A DNA stretch of 64,000 nt, taken from contig NZ_CP014304.1 in the NCBI RefSeq assembly GCF_001562275.1, positions 2,232,001-2,296,000 on the forward strand, read 5' to 3'. Origin of the DNA: Hymenobacter sp. PAMC 26628. GTDB taxonomy: Bacteria; Bacteroidota; Bacteroidia; Cytophagales; Hymenobacteraceae. The translations under genes were made by a program, and so were the position numbers. Shown in pieces: positions 16,201-23,492 of the stretch. A model generated the notes under the pieces. The model was not told where the DNA came from, searched no databases, and worked only from the letters and a program-made list of their open reading frames with translations. Position 1 is the stretch's first letter. Every line of letters starts with the position of its first letter.

Positions 16201-16967
16201 GGGCGTGAGGTTTCGTCGGGCAAAAAGGCGTTCAGCAGGGCCCATTCGGGGATGGTGCCGCTGGCCTGGGCGCACTCGGCGATGGTGGTCACGTTCACCA
16301 GGTAGTCGGGCTCCAGCACTACCCGGCGCGGACGGATGCGGCCGTCGGGCTGGGCCACGGGGCCCACCAGGTGCAGCACGGGGTGCAGGGCGGCGGCCAG
16401 GGGCAGCAGGTTTTCGTAGGCGGCGGGCAGGTCCACGTCGAAGGGCCCCGCGGGGCAGCCGTCGGCGGGCGCGCACATTTCGGCGGTGAGCTGCCCGGTG
16501 GCCAGGTCGGCGTGCAGCACCTGCACCCGCCAGGCGGGCGCGGCGGCCAGGGGCTGCGCCGCGAGGGCTTCGCCGCGGTTCACCGCTTGCTCATCCTCAG
16601 CATCTTGCAAGCCGCCGGCTGGCACCGGCCCCTCATACACCGCGCCGGTGAGGTGCTGCACCAGTTGGGCCAGGGCCCTAAAGCCGGCCGCGGCTTCAGC
16701 GGGGGTGCCGGGGTAGCTTTCGTGCAGCACCAGGTTGGCGGTGAGGCGCAGGTTCTGGAGCTGGCGGCGCAGCAGCGGCGGCAGGCGGTGGTCGTAGGCC
16801 ACGAGGCCGATGGCCTGGCTGAGGTCGGCGAAGGGCGATTCGCGGCGGCGGCACTCGTCGCGCAGCACTTGTTCGAGGAGCTGGCGCAGCTTGGGCAGTT
16901 GGTCGGCGGGCGTGGCGGCAGGGGCCGTGGCCAGCGCGGCAAGGCGGGCGTAGTAAGATTTGGGCAA
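13287..16967 (-). CDS. Dna2-like PD-(D/E)XK nuclease / superfamily 1 helicase
   Basis: 1226 residues. The middle region carries a Cas4/RecB-type nuclease motif around residue 440 (YDIIELKSSTKVPHG, with a Gln in AAQAQLYRLLL). The C-terminal half is an SF1 helicase: CGPPGTGKTRAV at about 815, VVDEASQVLEG, VLIGDHRQLPAV, DQYRMH, VDTVERYQGSQRDVIIVSF and NVAVTRARQQLILLG. The order nuclease then helicase resembles Dna2. It should unwind and cut DNA in repair or defence. Residues about 282-337 are a Gln/Thr/Asn-rich low-complexity insert encoded by an intergenic-type repeat, and the stop codon lies in a palindromic element. Confidence 0.9.
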   Translation of the reverse strand: MPKSYYARLAALATAPAATPADQLPKLRQLLEQVLRDECRRRESPFADLSQAIGLVAYDHRLPPLLRRQLQNLRLTANLVLHESYPGTPAEAAAGFRALAQLVQHLTGAVYEGPVPAGGLQDAEDEQAVNRGEALAAQPLAAAPAWRVQVLHADLATGQLTAEMCAPADGCPAGPFDVDLPAAYENLLPLAAALHPVLHLVGPVAQPDGRIRPRRVVLEPDYLVNVTTIAECAQASGTIPEWALLNAFLPDETSRPLVVGNLVNMLLDEEVSHAARQDEWVAGNQLLVAGCQLSVNAGQENTGNQQPATSNEQPTTASEQLPTSHQQLTTDNEQPATEFDLEGFFKRRLFRSNPLTISALPDFQTRTGVPELLGDLRRHYRTLRASRAQGFIAGSRTGYQQQPLCVADCFLEPSFLSATYGLQGRLDLLHESPTGYDIIELKSSTKVPHGEPWSNHAAQAQLYRLLLESVFGADGATAGRGRTSILYSNAAPDQAPVRRVDQDAELVDRLLSARNQLVGTELLLARAAGPGAVAQLLAPVLHPNLAALPPFGKAKAEKMAQAWAAADPVERAYCLEMTRFVAREMRLTLLGDDARPGDAGGQAGLWRLPAARKHQNFSLLDGLELREDHSNAPDTARGGLGPHLIFRRPAGGREVNFRAGDTLILYPRRKAAGADPLADNSPSDEKFPGPQPLANSQALSVLDAQVVKVVLAEDLTADGPVVLSVRNRRLAPRYLAGHSHWALEPDTYDTFRREWAGLSSFLNLAPERRQRLLARLGPRRPDGWDAAAPPATAAPEVVARALAAPDWFVLCGPPGTGKTRAVLKELAVQLYQDDKQALLAAYTNRAVDEICEQLVAAGLPFIRVGSRLGTAPAYRPYLLDNMIRDCPSRQTVRARLTGCPFYVGTVASLLGKPELFLLKQFDLAVVDEASQVLEGPMLALLAKVPKFVLIGDHRQLPAVVAQGPETSAIAPEVAGLLRDELGLTNLRNSYFERLFRRAEAHWPHAHGTLADQYRMHADLAALVNDDFYDGQLRCPLPWQHAPLSRPGWPASADAFLARVRNERLVFVPTRRQPEDLSMKESAQEAELAARAAAAVAQGYGADFNAETTLGIIASYRNQAARIRARLAQLAVELNLPNLLHVSVDTVERYQGSQRDVIIVSFCCHHEHQLELMASPDETGQVDRKLNVAVTRARQQLILLGNEEVLRRAPHHAALLARMEAAAVAGQ
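15957..16122. repeat. GTTAGTTGTCAGT-type repeat inside the helicase coding sequence
   Basis: Degenerate iterations of TTGTCAGTTG, GTTGTTGGTTG and TTGCTGG, followed by ACTGACAACTGACAACC, form an imperfect palindrome. The same words make up the intergenic palindrome at 47791-47873. In the helicase it stays in frame and encodes a linker of the kind NEQPTTASEQLPTSHQQL. Confidence 0.8.
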
Positions 16968-17108
16968 AACGGGCGGCGGATAGATACCTTAAAGGTAGCG
17001 CCGCGGGGCAGGCTATGGACGAAAAAGTGGCCGGTGCGTACTGTTGCTCGTACCTATTCCTATTACCCCGCCGCCGGGGCCTCGGGCTGCCGGCTGCTTT
17101 CCCACCCA

Positions 17109-17630
17109 ATGACCTTTTCCGCTCGCTTACTTTCCACCTTCATGCTGGGGCCCCTGCTGGCCGCCCAGGCGCCGCCTGCTGCTTCGCCCTTGCCCCGCCT
17201 GCTGGCGGAGCGCCAGGTACTTACGCGCCGCTACGCCGCCGCCCGGGCCCAGCGCAACAGCCTATTTGGCCTCAGCGATAAGCCGTCGAAGAAAGACTTG
17301 CAGGCCGTGGTGGACGCCCTGCAAGGCATTGTGAACAAGGACGAGCAAATCGTGGCCGTGCTCAACCAAACGGCCCAAGCGGCCCAAAACACGGCCGCCA
17401 CGCTGCAAATCACCAGCCGCGACGACCGCAACCTCACGTCCGACCGCCTGGCCGAAATCCAAAACCACCAGCTGAACGTGCAGGAGCGCGAGCGGCGCGC
17501 CATGGCCCGCCAGCTCACCCTCGAAGACGACCTCGACGCCGCCCAACAGGCCCGCCAGTGGCGCGACTGGACCATCCTCGGGCTGGGGCTGGCCTGCGTC
17601 GGCCTGTTCTTTTGGCGGCGACGGCGCTAA
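17109..17630 (+). CDS. Hypothetical exported coiled-coil protein with C-terminal membrane anchor
   Basis: 173 residues from ATG 17109. An N-terminal signal (ARLLSTFMLGPLLAAQAPPAAS) is followed by a long charged helical region with heptad character (LADRQ-like LLAERQVLTRRYAAARAQ, QNHQLNVQERERRAMARQL). It ends in one hydrophobic helix (WTILGLGLACVGLFFW) and four Arg, giving a cytoplasmic tail. No known family recognised. It probably spans the periplasm as a helical rod. It is divergent from the helicase gene. Confidence 0.65.
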   Translation: MTFSARLLSTFMLGPLLAAQAPPAASPLPRLLAERQVLTRRYAAARAQRNSLFGLSDKPSKKDLQAVVDALQGIVNKDEQIVAVLNQTAQAAQNTAATLQITSRDDRNLTSDRLAEIQNHQLNVQERERRAMARQLTLEDDLDAAQQARQWRDWTILGLGLACVGLFFWRRRR

Positions 17631-17660
17631 GAAGCTATCCGAAAAAGCAACCGAGAAACG

Positions 17661-17756
17661 GTCATGCCGAGCGCAGCCGAGGCATCCCGCGTGTAGCAGT
17701 AAACAGCGGCCACCACCACAAAGCGGGCGAGAGACCGCGGCGGCGCACGGCATGAC
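17661..17756. repeat. Dispersed palindromic element, TCATGC-GAGCGCAGCCGA type
   Basis: Starts GTCATGCCGAGCGCAGCCGA and ends CGGCATGAC. It is a diverged copy of the family also seen at 34744, 52484, 53979 and 62342; only the outer ends pair well. Confidence 0.65.
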
Positions 17757-17837
17757 AGCCCAGTTGGACAGGCGCTAAGCGCACCGGTCGTTGTGCCGTT
17801 ATGTAATCAACTGAACGGCCGGTACGCTCCTTCCCCG

Positions 17838-18722
17838 CTACCCTACCAAAACAGCCGGCGGGTTGGCCGACTGTAGCAGGCGCTCGTCTTTCAAATGGCG
17901 CTGGAGGCCACTCTCGACGCTGGGCAACAGGGCCCCGTGCGCACTGCCCAGCACGCTGTAGCGGGGGCGCTGGGCGGCCCAGCCGAAAGCGGCGGCGGGG
18001 CGCGGCTGCACGCACGCCTCGTCGAGGCCAGCCGTGCGCAGGGCCAGGCGGGCCAGCTCGGCCCAGGTGCAGGGGCCCTGGTTGGCGAGGTGCCACCGGC
18101 CGCGGGCCCCGTCGAGCAGCAGGTCCAGGGCCGTGTTGACCAGGTCGGGCACGTAAGTGGGCGACATGACCAGGTCGTCGGCCGCTGCAAAGGGCCGGCC
18201 GGCGCGGGCAGCGGCCAGCGCGTGGTGCACGAAGTTGTGCTCGTCCCAGGCGCTGAAAAAAGCACTGGTGCGCACCACCAGCGCGGCGGGCAGGCGGGCC
18301 AGCACGGCCTGCTCGGCCAGCAGCTTGCTGTGGCCGTACACGTTCAGGGGGCGCGCGGGGTCGCCTTCGCGGTAGGGTTCGGCCTGCTGGCCATCGAATA
18401 CCAAATCGGAGGAAAAGGTGAGCAGCTGCGCGCCGTGCGCGGCGCAGGCGGCGGCCAGCCGCCGGGGCCCCACCGTGTTTTCGCGGTAGCAGCGGGCGTC
18501 GTCGGCCTCGGCCTCGTCGACGCGGACGTAGCCGGCGGCGTTCACCACGGCCCAGGGCCGGTGCTGGCGCACGGCGCTTTCCACAGACGCCGCGTCGGCC
18601 ACGTCCAGCGCGGCCCGGTCGAGGGCCATCGCGTGCAGGCCCCGGATGCGGCACACGCGCCGAAATGCCTGGCCCAACGTGCCGTGGGCCCCGGTGATGA
18701 GAAGGGGTTGGGAATCAGCCAT
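17838..18722 (-). CDS. RmlD-like sugar-nucleotide reductase (SDR)
   Basis: 294 residues with an N-terminal Rossmann fold (LLITGAHGTLGQAF), a YGHSK catalytic Tyr/Lys pair and FSSDLVFDG, all typical of dTDP-4-dehydrorhamnose reductase relatives. The C-terminal part (SPTYVPDLVNTALDLLL, GRWHLANQGPCTWAELARLAL) fits the RmlD substrate domain. It lies downstream of a GH1-like gene on the same strand, 96 bases away. No rmlA, rmlB or rmlC is nearby, so it need not make dTDP-rhamnose. Confidence 0.8.
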   Translation of the reverse strand: MADSQPLLITGAHGTLGQAFRRVCRIRGLHAMALDRAALDVADAASVESAVRQHRPWAVVNAAGYVRVDEAEADDARCYRENTVGPRRLAAACAAHGAQLLTFSSDLVFDGQQAEPYREGDPARPLNVYGHSKLLAEQAVLARLPAALVVRTSAFFSAWDEHNFVHHALAAARAGRPFAAADDLVMSPTYVPDLVNTALDLLLDGARGRWHLANQGPCTWAELARLALRTAGLDEACVQPRPAAAFGWAAQRPRYSVLGSAHGALLPSVESGLQRHLKDERLLQSANPPAVLVG

Positions 18723-18818
18723 AAGTATTGAGCCTTTTGCTTTCTTATTGATAAATAGCTTATTGCGCTCGAATTAATGCATAACCAATTCAGGCCAGGC
18801 ACTTAAGCAGCAAACGAG

Positions 18819-20120
18819 TTAGGCGGCCTGTACCGGCCAGTCGAAGCGGATGTTGCGTTCCCACCAGCCGGGGCCGTCCAGCACGGGGTGCGCGTAGTCG
18901 CCGCGCCGGATGAGGCTGTGCACCAGCGGGTACAGGGCCGTGGGCCGGGGCTGCCCACCACGCACGTCGAACACGCCGGGCTCGTACGAGGCCCCGTCCT
19001 GGGTCAGCAGGTTGTCCCAGTCGAAGGCCCCCAGCAGCGACCACACGGTGAGGGCGCGCAGGTCGACGCCGTGCGCGCGCAGGCGGCCGGCCACCTCCCA
19101 CAGCTGGTACAGCCAGCGCAGCTGCTCCTCGCGGGTGCAGCCCAGGTGCGCCTCGGTGATGGCCAGGGGCCGGCCGTAGCGTTCCCAGGCCGTGCGCAGC
19201 AGCGCTTCGGGGCCGGCCGTGGCCACGCCGGCCACGCGCAGGGCCTGCAAATCGACGTAGGCCGGGTGGTGGAGGCCGCGGATGGCGGGCTGGCCGGGGT
19301 ACAGGTCCAGGCGCTCGTCGAGGTACCGCTCGCTGGTAACGTAGTGGTTGAGGCCCAGCACGTCGGGCGGCAGCGGGTGGTCGATGAATTCCTGCAATTC
19401 GGCCGCCGCAATGCCGTGGCCGCGCAGGTAGTCCCACAGCGGGTGGGCCGGCGTGAGGGCCCCGGCCAGCACGTCAAACGTCAGCCAGCGGCGGTGGTTT
19501 TCAAACTCGACCTGCGCCGCCAGCGCCGGGGTGCCGTGGGCCTGGCCCAGGTCCTCGGTTTGCACGAGCTGGGCCCTGGGGTTCACTTCCCGGATGGCCA
19601 GCATGGCCAGGCGCGTGGCTTGCAGCTCGTTGATGAGAATGCGCACAAACGCGGCGTCGCTCCGCCCGTGCGGAAACCAGAGCCCGTAGAGGCCGCTGAA
19701 GCGGGCCGTGGTCAGGGGCTCGTTCACGGGGGTATAGTACTGCACCCAGGGGTAGCGCTCGGCCACCATGCGGGCGTAGCGGGCCAGGCCGGGGGCAAAC
19801 GTGGGCTGGTCGAGGGCGGTGTAGCGGGGGCCGCTGCCGTGGTGCACCAGGCCCACAATGGGCGCGATGCCCAGCGCCTGCAAGCGCGCCAGCCGCTCGT
19901 CGGGCCACTGCCAGTCGGGGCGGTCGAGGCTCTCGGGGGCCACCGTTTCCCAGAGCACGGGGTAGCGCAGGGTGCACAGGCCCAGGGCAGCAAAGCGGTC
20001 GAGATCGTCGAGCCGGTCGCGGTGGCCATTACGCACGAGCTGGTCGGAATACGCCTCGCCGACGCGCCGGCACGTGCATTCCACCCCACCCCAAATTTCT
20101 ACAGCTGCTGGTTGGTTCAT
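18819..20120 (-). CDS. Glycoside hydrolase family 1-like protein
   Basis: 433 residues from ATG 20120 (MNQPAAVEIWGGVECTCRRVG). The beta/alpha barrel has the GH1/clan GH-A marks: YTPVNEP with acid/base Glu134, LGLNHYVTSERYL, and LAITEAHLGC with candidate nucleophile Glu323. The N-terminus WGGVECTCRRVGEAY is a variant of the usual GH1 opening. There is no signal peptide, so it is cytoplasmic. The pairing with an RmlD-like gene hints at activity on a nucleotide-linked or intracellular sugar. The frame is open upstream of the ATG, but that part is not family-like. Confidence 0.75.
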   Translation of the reverse strand: MNQPAAVEIWGGVECTCRRVGEAYSDQLVRNGHRDRLDDLDRFAALGLCTLRYPVLWETVAPESLDRPDWQWPDERLARLQALGIAPIVGLVHHGSGPRYTALDQPTFAPGLARYARMVAERYPWVQYYTPVNEPLTTARFSGLYGLWFPHGRSDAAFVRILINELQATRLAMLAIREVNPRAQLVQTEDLGQAHGTPALAAQVEFENHRRWLTFDVLAGALTPAHPLWDYLRGHGIAAAELQEFIDHPLPPDVLGLNHYVTSERYLDERLDLYPGQPAIRGLHHPAYVDLQALRVAGVATAGPEALLRTAWERYGRPLAITEAHLGCTREEQLRWLYQLWEVAGRLRAHGVDLRALTVWSLLGAFDWDNLLTQDGASYEPGVFDVRGGQPRPTALYPLVHSLIRRGDYAHPVLDGPGWWERNIRFDWPVQAA

Positions 20121-20309
20121 CCGGTTTGCGTTGGGTTTAAGCTGCCGACGTTGTAGCGTTGGCCGCATTTTTCCTCCCATATACTAAAAAATAACAAACA
20201 GGTTACCAACACGGTATGCTAATGTCTTCAACCGTTGCTTAAGCCCGGCGGTGGTGCCGGCCTAACTGCCGTCCGCTCAGCGCCGGGGGCCCCGTGCGGC
20301 ACGACCAGC

Positions 20310-21011
20310 TTATTCGCAGACCGTTACGGCGGGCTCCCACTGCTGGGCCCCGCAGTGCGGGCAACCCGTAGCGGGGGCTTGCGCCGCTGCCGCCGTTTGC
20401 CCGCACCGTAGGCAGGCAAACGTGTCCGGGGCCAAGGGCTGCGCCCCCCGGAAGTCTTCGTCCCAGCCCGGCACCAGCGACAAGCCGGGCGCGGGCTCGT
20501 CGGCTTCGACCAAGCTGAACGTGCCGTTGGCTTCCATGTACAGGCGGCGCACCTGGCCCAGGTGCTCCAGGCTTTCGCCCCGCAGCTGAGCAAACAGCCG
20601 TTCCTGCGACAGCACCACCTGCTCCATGGTGGGCAATTGCAGTACCCCGTCGGCCACCACCGTGGTTACGGTGCCTTGCAGCAGGTACTCGGCGGTGGGG
20701 CGGCGGGCGGCCCAGTGCGTCACGAGCCGGTGGGCCACCACCACCACGGCCGCAATGACCACCGGGGCCAGCAGCCCCCGGTCGGCCGACAGCAGCGGAA
20801 TGCCGATGCTGACGGCCAGCGCCACCAACCCCGCCAGTTCGGTGCGGCTGACCTGCCCGGCCATGCGCTTGCCCATCAGGCGCAGGCCCGCCAGCAGCAC
20901 CAAGTACATCAGCGCCAAGCGAATGGCTGCTTCCAGCAGAAAGCTCCAGGGCACGTCGCCCATCAGGATGCGCAGGTAATCGGTAATATGGGGCGGGGGA
21001 GGCGGCGGCAT
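20310..21011 (-). CDS. DUF421 (YetF-like) membrane protein with C-terminal zinc ribbon
   Basis: 233 residues. Three N-terminal membrane helices (AAIRLALMYLVLLAGLRLMGKRMAGQVSRTELAGLVALAVSIGIPLL, VVIAAVVVVAHRL) and a cytoplasmic DUF421 domain (QGTVTTVVADGVLQ, LSQERLFAQLRGESLEHLGQVRRLYMEANGTFSLV) match the YetF family. The C-terminus adds CLRCG and CPHCG, a likely zinc ribbon. Function unknown. The next gene upstream is a paralog with the same architecture. Confidence 0.85.
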   Translation of the reverse strand: MPPPPPPHITDYLRILMGDVPWSFLLEAAIRLALMYLVLLAGLRLMGKRMAGQVSRTELAGLVALAVSIGIPLLSADRGLLAPVVIAAVVVVAHRLVTHWAARRPTAEYLLQGTVTTVVADGVLQLPTMEQVVLSQERLFAQLRGESLEHLGQVRRLYMEANGTFSLVEADEPAPGLSLVPGWDEDFRGAQPLAPDTFACLRCGQTAAAAQAPATGCPHCGAQQWEPAVTVCE

Positions 21012-21046
21012 TTCGGTCTAACTAAAAATGCGGTTTAAACAACAAG

Positions 21047-21100
21047 CGGCCGGCGCGTTGCGCAAGCGGCCGGGGGCCCGCCCGCGCAACGCGCCGGCCG
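21047..21100. repeat. Inverted repeat with 17-bp arms
   Basis: CGGCCGGCGCGTTGCGC and its exact complement are separated by a 20-base GC-rich loop containing GGGGGCCCG. It lies in the spacer between the two DUF421 genes and may uncouple them or attenuate read-through. Confidence 0.85.
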
Positions 21101-21125
21101 TGGGCGCGGCCGCCCCGGGCAGGCT

Positions 21126-21818
21126 TTAAGCGAGCACGGCGGGCACCCAGTTTTCGGCGCCGCAGCGCAGGCAGTGGGTGCCGGCGTGGTCGGCGGGGGC
21201 GGGCACGTGGCCGCAGGTGGCGCAGGCCCGCTGGCCCTGGGCGGGCCCTTCGGCGGCGGGCGGCGGCGCATCGGCGCGGGGCAGCACGCTCAGGCCGGGC
21301 TGGGGCGCGGGCAGCTTGTAGATGCTGAGGCGGCCGTTGGATTCGAAGTACACGCGGCGCAATTCGCCCAGCTGCACAATGTTTTTGTTGCGCAGCTGGC
21401 CAAACAACTGCTCCTGCGAGAGGGCCTGGCGTTGCAGCGCGGCCAGGTCCAGGCAGCCGTCGCGCACCAGCAGGGCCAGGTCGCCCTGCTGCGCCAGCTC
21501 CACCGCCCGGTACTTGAACGCCAGCCAGTTGCTGAGGCGGTGCATGCTGAGCACCGCCACCAGCACCGCCACGCTGGGCAGCAGCCCGGCGGTCGGGATC
21601 TGCATGGGCCCCGCGATGATGGCCCCCAGGGTCAGCACCACGGCCAGCTCGCTAACCGACATTTGGCCCTTCATGCGCCGGCCCAGCAGCCGGATGATTA
21701 CCAGCATGACCAGGAACAGCACCAGCGCCCGGAGGGCCACCTCTCCCGTGAACGACGGCGGGGCCATGCCAAACACCCAGCGGTGCCAGTCGCTGAAAAC
21801 AATGTCTTCCTTTTTCAT
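21126..21818 (-). CDS. DUF421 (YetF-like) membrane protein with C-terminal zinc ribbon, paralog
   Basis: 230 residues, same plan as its neighbour: membrane helices (EVALRALVLFLVMLVIIRLLGRRMKGQMSVSELAVVLTLGAIIAG), the DUF421 domain (ALLVRDGCLDL, LSQEQLFGQLRNKNIVQLGELRRVYFESNGRLSIY) and a four-Cys C-terminus CATCGHVPAP...HCLRCG. The conserved GxRxxGQxSxxEL signature is clear in both. The tandem pair probably arose by duplication and may form a heteromer. Confidence 0.85.
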   Translation of the reverse strand: MKKEDIVFSDWHRWVFGMAPPSFTGEVALRALVLFLVMLVIIRLLGRRMKGQMSVSELAVVLTLGAIIAGPMQIPTAGLLPSVAVLVAVLSMHRLSNWLAFKYRAVELAQQGDLALLVRDGCLDLAALQRQALSQEQLFGQLRNKNIVQLGELRRVYFESNGRLSIYKLPAPQPGLSVLPRADAPPPAAEGPAQGQRACATCGHVPAPADHAGTHCLRCGAENWVPAVLA

Positions 21819-22189
21819 AAAACCTACGCCCGAATGCTACACGTGCAAGCCCCTAAACGGCGCGGTTTGGGCCCAAGTTGCAGCGAAAAAGCGAGCAAAA
21901 GCGCCAATTTCTTTCGCCTTATCCCCTATATTTCAGTGTATAAGGCGCAAACGCGGCCCTACGGTGCACGTTAAATTTCCGGCTTCCGCACCCGGCCCGG
22001 GCGGCCGTACGCCGTTTTCTGGCCCGGCCTTTAGCAGCGGTTTGCATCAAGATCAGCACGACGCAGAGACGCCTCCTTGCGGCTCCGATTGGAACGACTT
22101 GTCCAAAAAATCGTCCAATTCTCAGGCGCAAGGATGCGTCTTCACCCCCGTTCCAAGAGCCAAAAAATCAAGCCAACCAGCTTCTTGGC
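21819..22189. other. Spacer without a convincing gene
   Basis: This 371-base spacer contains no credible gene. It holds a small hairpin at 21916-21949 (CGCCTTAT ... ATAAGGCG) and the palindromic element at 22067-22141. Short open frames here have no family-like sequence. Confidence 0.6.
22067..22141. repeat. Palindromic element AGACGC-TCCTTGCG / CGCAAGGA-GCGTCT
   Basis: Outer arms AGACGC(C)TCCTTGCG and CGCAAGGA(T)GCGTCT pair with one bulge, and inner arms ATTGGA/TCCAAT pair again around a loop with CCAAAAAATC. It looks like a compact MITE or REP-like unit. Confidence 0.75.
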
Positions 22190-22594
22190 TCACGCCCGCG
22201 CGGCCAGCCAGGCGTTGGCTGCGCCCTCGTCTACGAAGCGGGCGAACTGCACGAGGCTGCCCGGCCCAGGGCCCGCCATGGCCGCCGGTAAGCCCTGGAG
22301 GTAGGCGGGCAGCACCAGGAAGCACACGTGCAGCGGGGCCCCCAGTGCCCGCTGCACCCCGGGCAACAACTCGGTCGTGACTCACTCGGGGCCGTTGAGG
22401 CTGCGGTTGGTGCGGCGGCGCGCGTCGATGAGCCAGTGGCCACAGCCGTGGTGCAGCGCGGCCTGGCGCAGGGCCCCGTAGTCGGCGTGCAGCTCGGCCT
22501 CCGTTACCGAGCGCAGCCAGCGGCCGGTAAGCTGGCCCAGGTCGGGGCGGTGCGCGGTGTGCAGGGAGGGGGTCGAAAACTGGTCCGGGAACAT
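22190..22594 (-). pseudogene. Hypothetical (STAS/SpoIIAA-like) gene interrupted by an in-frame TGA
   Basis: From ATG 22594 the frame encodes MFPDQFSTPSLHTAHRPD...LIDARRRTNRSLNGPE, then TGA at 22382-22384, and continues in the same frame as VTTELLPGVQRALGAPLHVCFLVL...VDEGAANAWLAARA to a stop at 22190-22192. Both halves are convincing coding sequence and together give the size of a compact single-domain protein. The last helix (FVDEGAANAWL) and the layout resemble the protein at 45306-45815, which suggests a STAS/SpoIIAA-like fold. The TGA most simply replaces TGG (Trp). Confidence 0.65.
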
Positions 22595-22751
22595 GGAGCG
22601 AAGGCGTGGGACAGGGCCGGCGGCGGGGCCTAAAGCTACACCGGCGGGCTGAACAGCGGCAAGCGGGGCCGTATTTTCAAATGAAATGCCGCCCTGGGCC
22701 CCGGAGAACCGCTTTTTTGGGGGCCCGGAAGCGGCTTTGGCCAGGGCCTGA

Positions 22752-22952
22752 TGGCTTGGGCCCCGGGCCGCTACCTTCGACTGGAAAACGCAGCCCGCAC
22801 CCGACGAAGTGGCCAAGCGCAACCCGAGCGCCGACCGCACCCGCTACAAAATCCGTAACCTGGCCACCGGCCAGACCCAGGGCACCGCCGCCAAGCCGTT
22901 CCGGGCCCCAGTGGCGGGCCACGACGTGGTGCTGCTGCCCCTGACCAAATAG
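22752..22952 (+). pseudogene. 3' fragment, possibly of an alpha-galactosidase-like glycosidase
   Basis: After a stop at 22749 the frame reads WLGPRAATFDWKTQ...DEVAKRNPSADRTRYKIRNLATGQ... and ends KPFRAPVAGHDVVLLPLTK. The terminal pattern (RNL-TG-Q-G ... F-A-V--HDVVLL-LT) is that of the C-terminal beta-sandwich of GH27-type alpha-galactosidases. There is no start codon and no catalytic domain upstream, so this is a remnant. The family assignment is from memory of the pattern and is uncertain. Confidence 0.45.
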
Positions 22953-22999
22953 CCCCGCCCGCCCGGACGGTGGGGCTCCACCCGCCCTCTTATTTTTTG

Positions 23000-23359
23000 A
23001 TGACCAGCACGTTTCCCTTTGAAGTCGCCGCCGCCAAAACGACCGCCAACCCTGCCCGCCAGTTTGCCATCGTGGCCCACGCTGGCAAGCTCGAAGACTA
23101 CCACGACCTGTTCGAGGACTTCGGCTTTGTGGGGAGCGGCGCGTCGTGGCGCGAGCACCTCGAAACCATCGTCGAAGAGTTTCAGCCCGAGCTACTCGAC
23201 CACCTGGAATTCGATGAAACCGGCGACACTTTTTTAGCCTACGCCGACAGCGCGGCGGCGGTACGCGAATTCCTGGCGTGCGTGCAGCCCTATTTCGGCG
23301 ACCTAGCCAAGCTGGAAAAGTACTTCCAGCAAACCGACCCGGAAGATTTTTTCCAGTAG
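23000..23359 (+). CDS. Immunity protein 51 (Imm51)-like
   Basis: 119 residues from ATG 23000; an upstream in-frame start exists but is preceded by non-coding sequence. The pattern FAIVAHAGKLEDYHDLFEDFGFVGSGASWREHLETIVEEFQPELLDHLEFDETGDTFLAYADSAAAVREFLACVQPYF fits the Imm51 family of cytoplasmic immunity proteins, which neutralise polymorphic toxins. No toxin gene is visible next to it, so it may be an orphan immunity gene. It is followed by a palindromic element and lies in a segment with two pseudogenes. Confidence 0.65.
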   Translation: MTSTFPFEVAAAKTTANPARQFAIVAHAGKLEDYHDLFEDFGFVGSGASWREHLETIVEEFQPELLDHLEFDETGDTFLAYADSAAAVREFLACVQPYFGDLAKLEKYFQQTDPEDFFQ

Positions 23360-23393
23360 GGCCCCGGGGCCCTGGAAGCCGTTTAAATAGGAG

Positions 23394-23472
23394 TTGTCAT
23401 TCCGACGAAGGAGGAATCTGAGGGCTGCCCTTGCCTTATTTGACCCAGATTCTTCCTTCGTCGGAATGACAA
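23394..23472. repeat. Palindromic element TTGTCATTCCGACGAAGGA type
   Basis: Exact 19-bp ends TTGTCATTCCGACGAAGGA / TCCTTCGTCGGAATGACAA, and further inward AATCTG/CAGATT also pair. It lies between the convergent Imm51-like and dopachrome-tautomerase-like genes. Confidence 0.88.
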
Positions 23473-23492
23473 TCCTCTATTTGGCTTGCTTC

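Noticed and set aside
22382..22384. Selenocysteine reading of the in-frame TGA
   Set aside because: No SECIS-like hairpin or Sec machinery is visible and the context fits a Trp codon changed to stop.
22606..22944. 112-codon plus-strand frame over the glycosidase remnant
   Set aside because: Its Arg/Pro/Trp-rich translation is not protein-like; the different frame that ends at 22952 shows the conserved tail.
23389..23475. Simple terminator for the Imm51-like gene
   Set aside because: The stem is long, has no T-tract and looks like a mobile palindromic unit, although it could still stop transcription.
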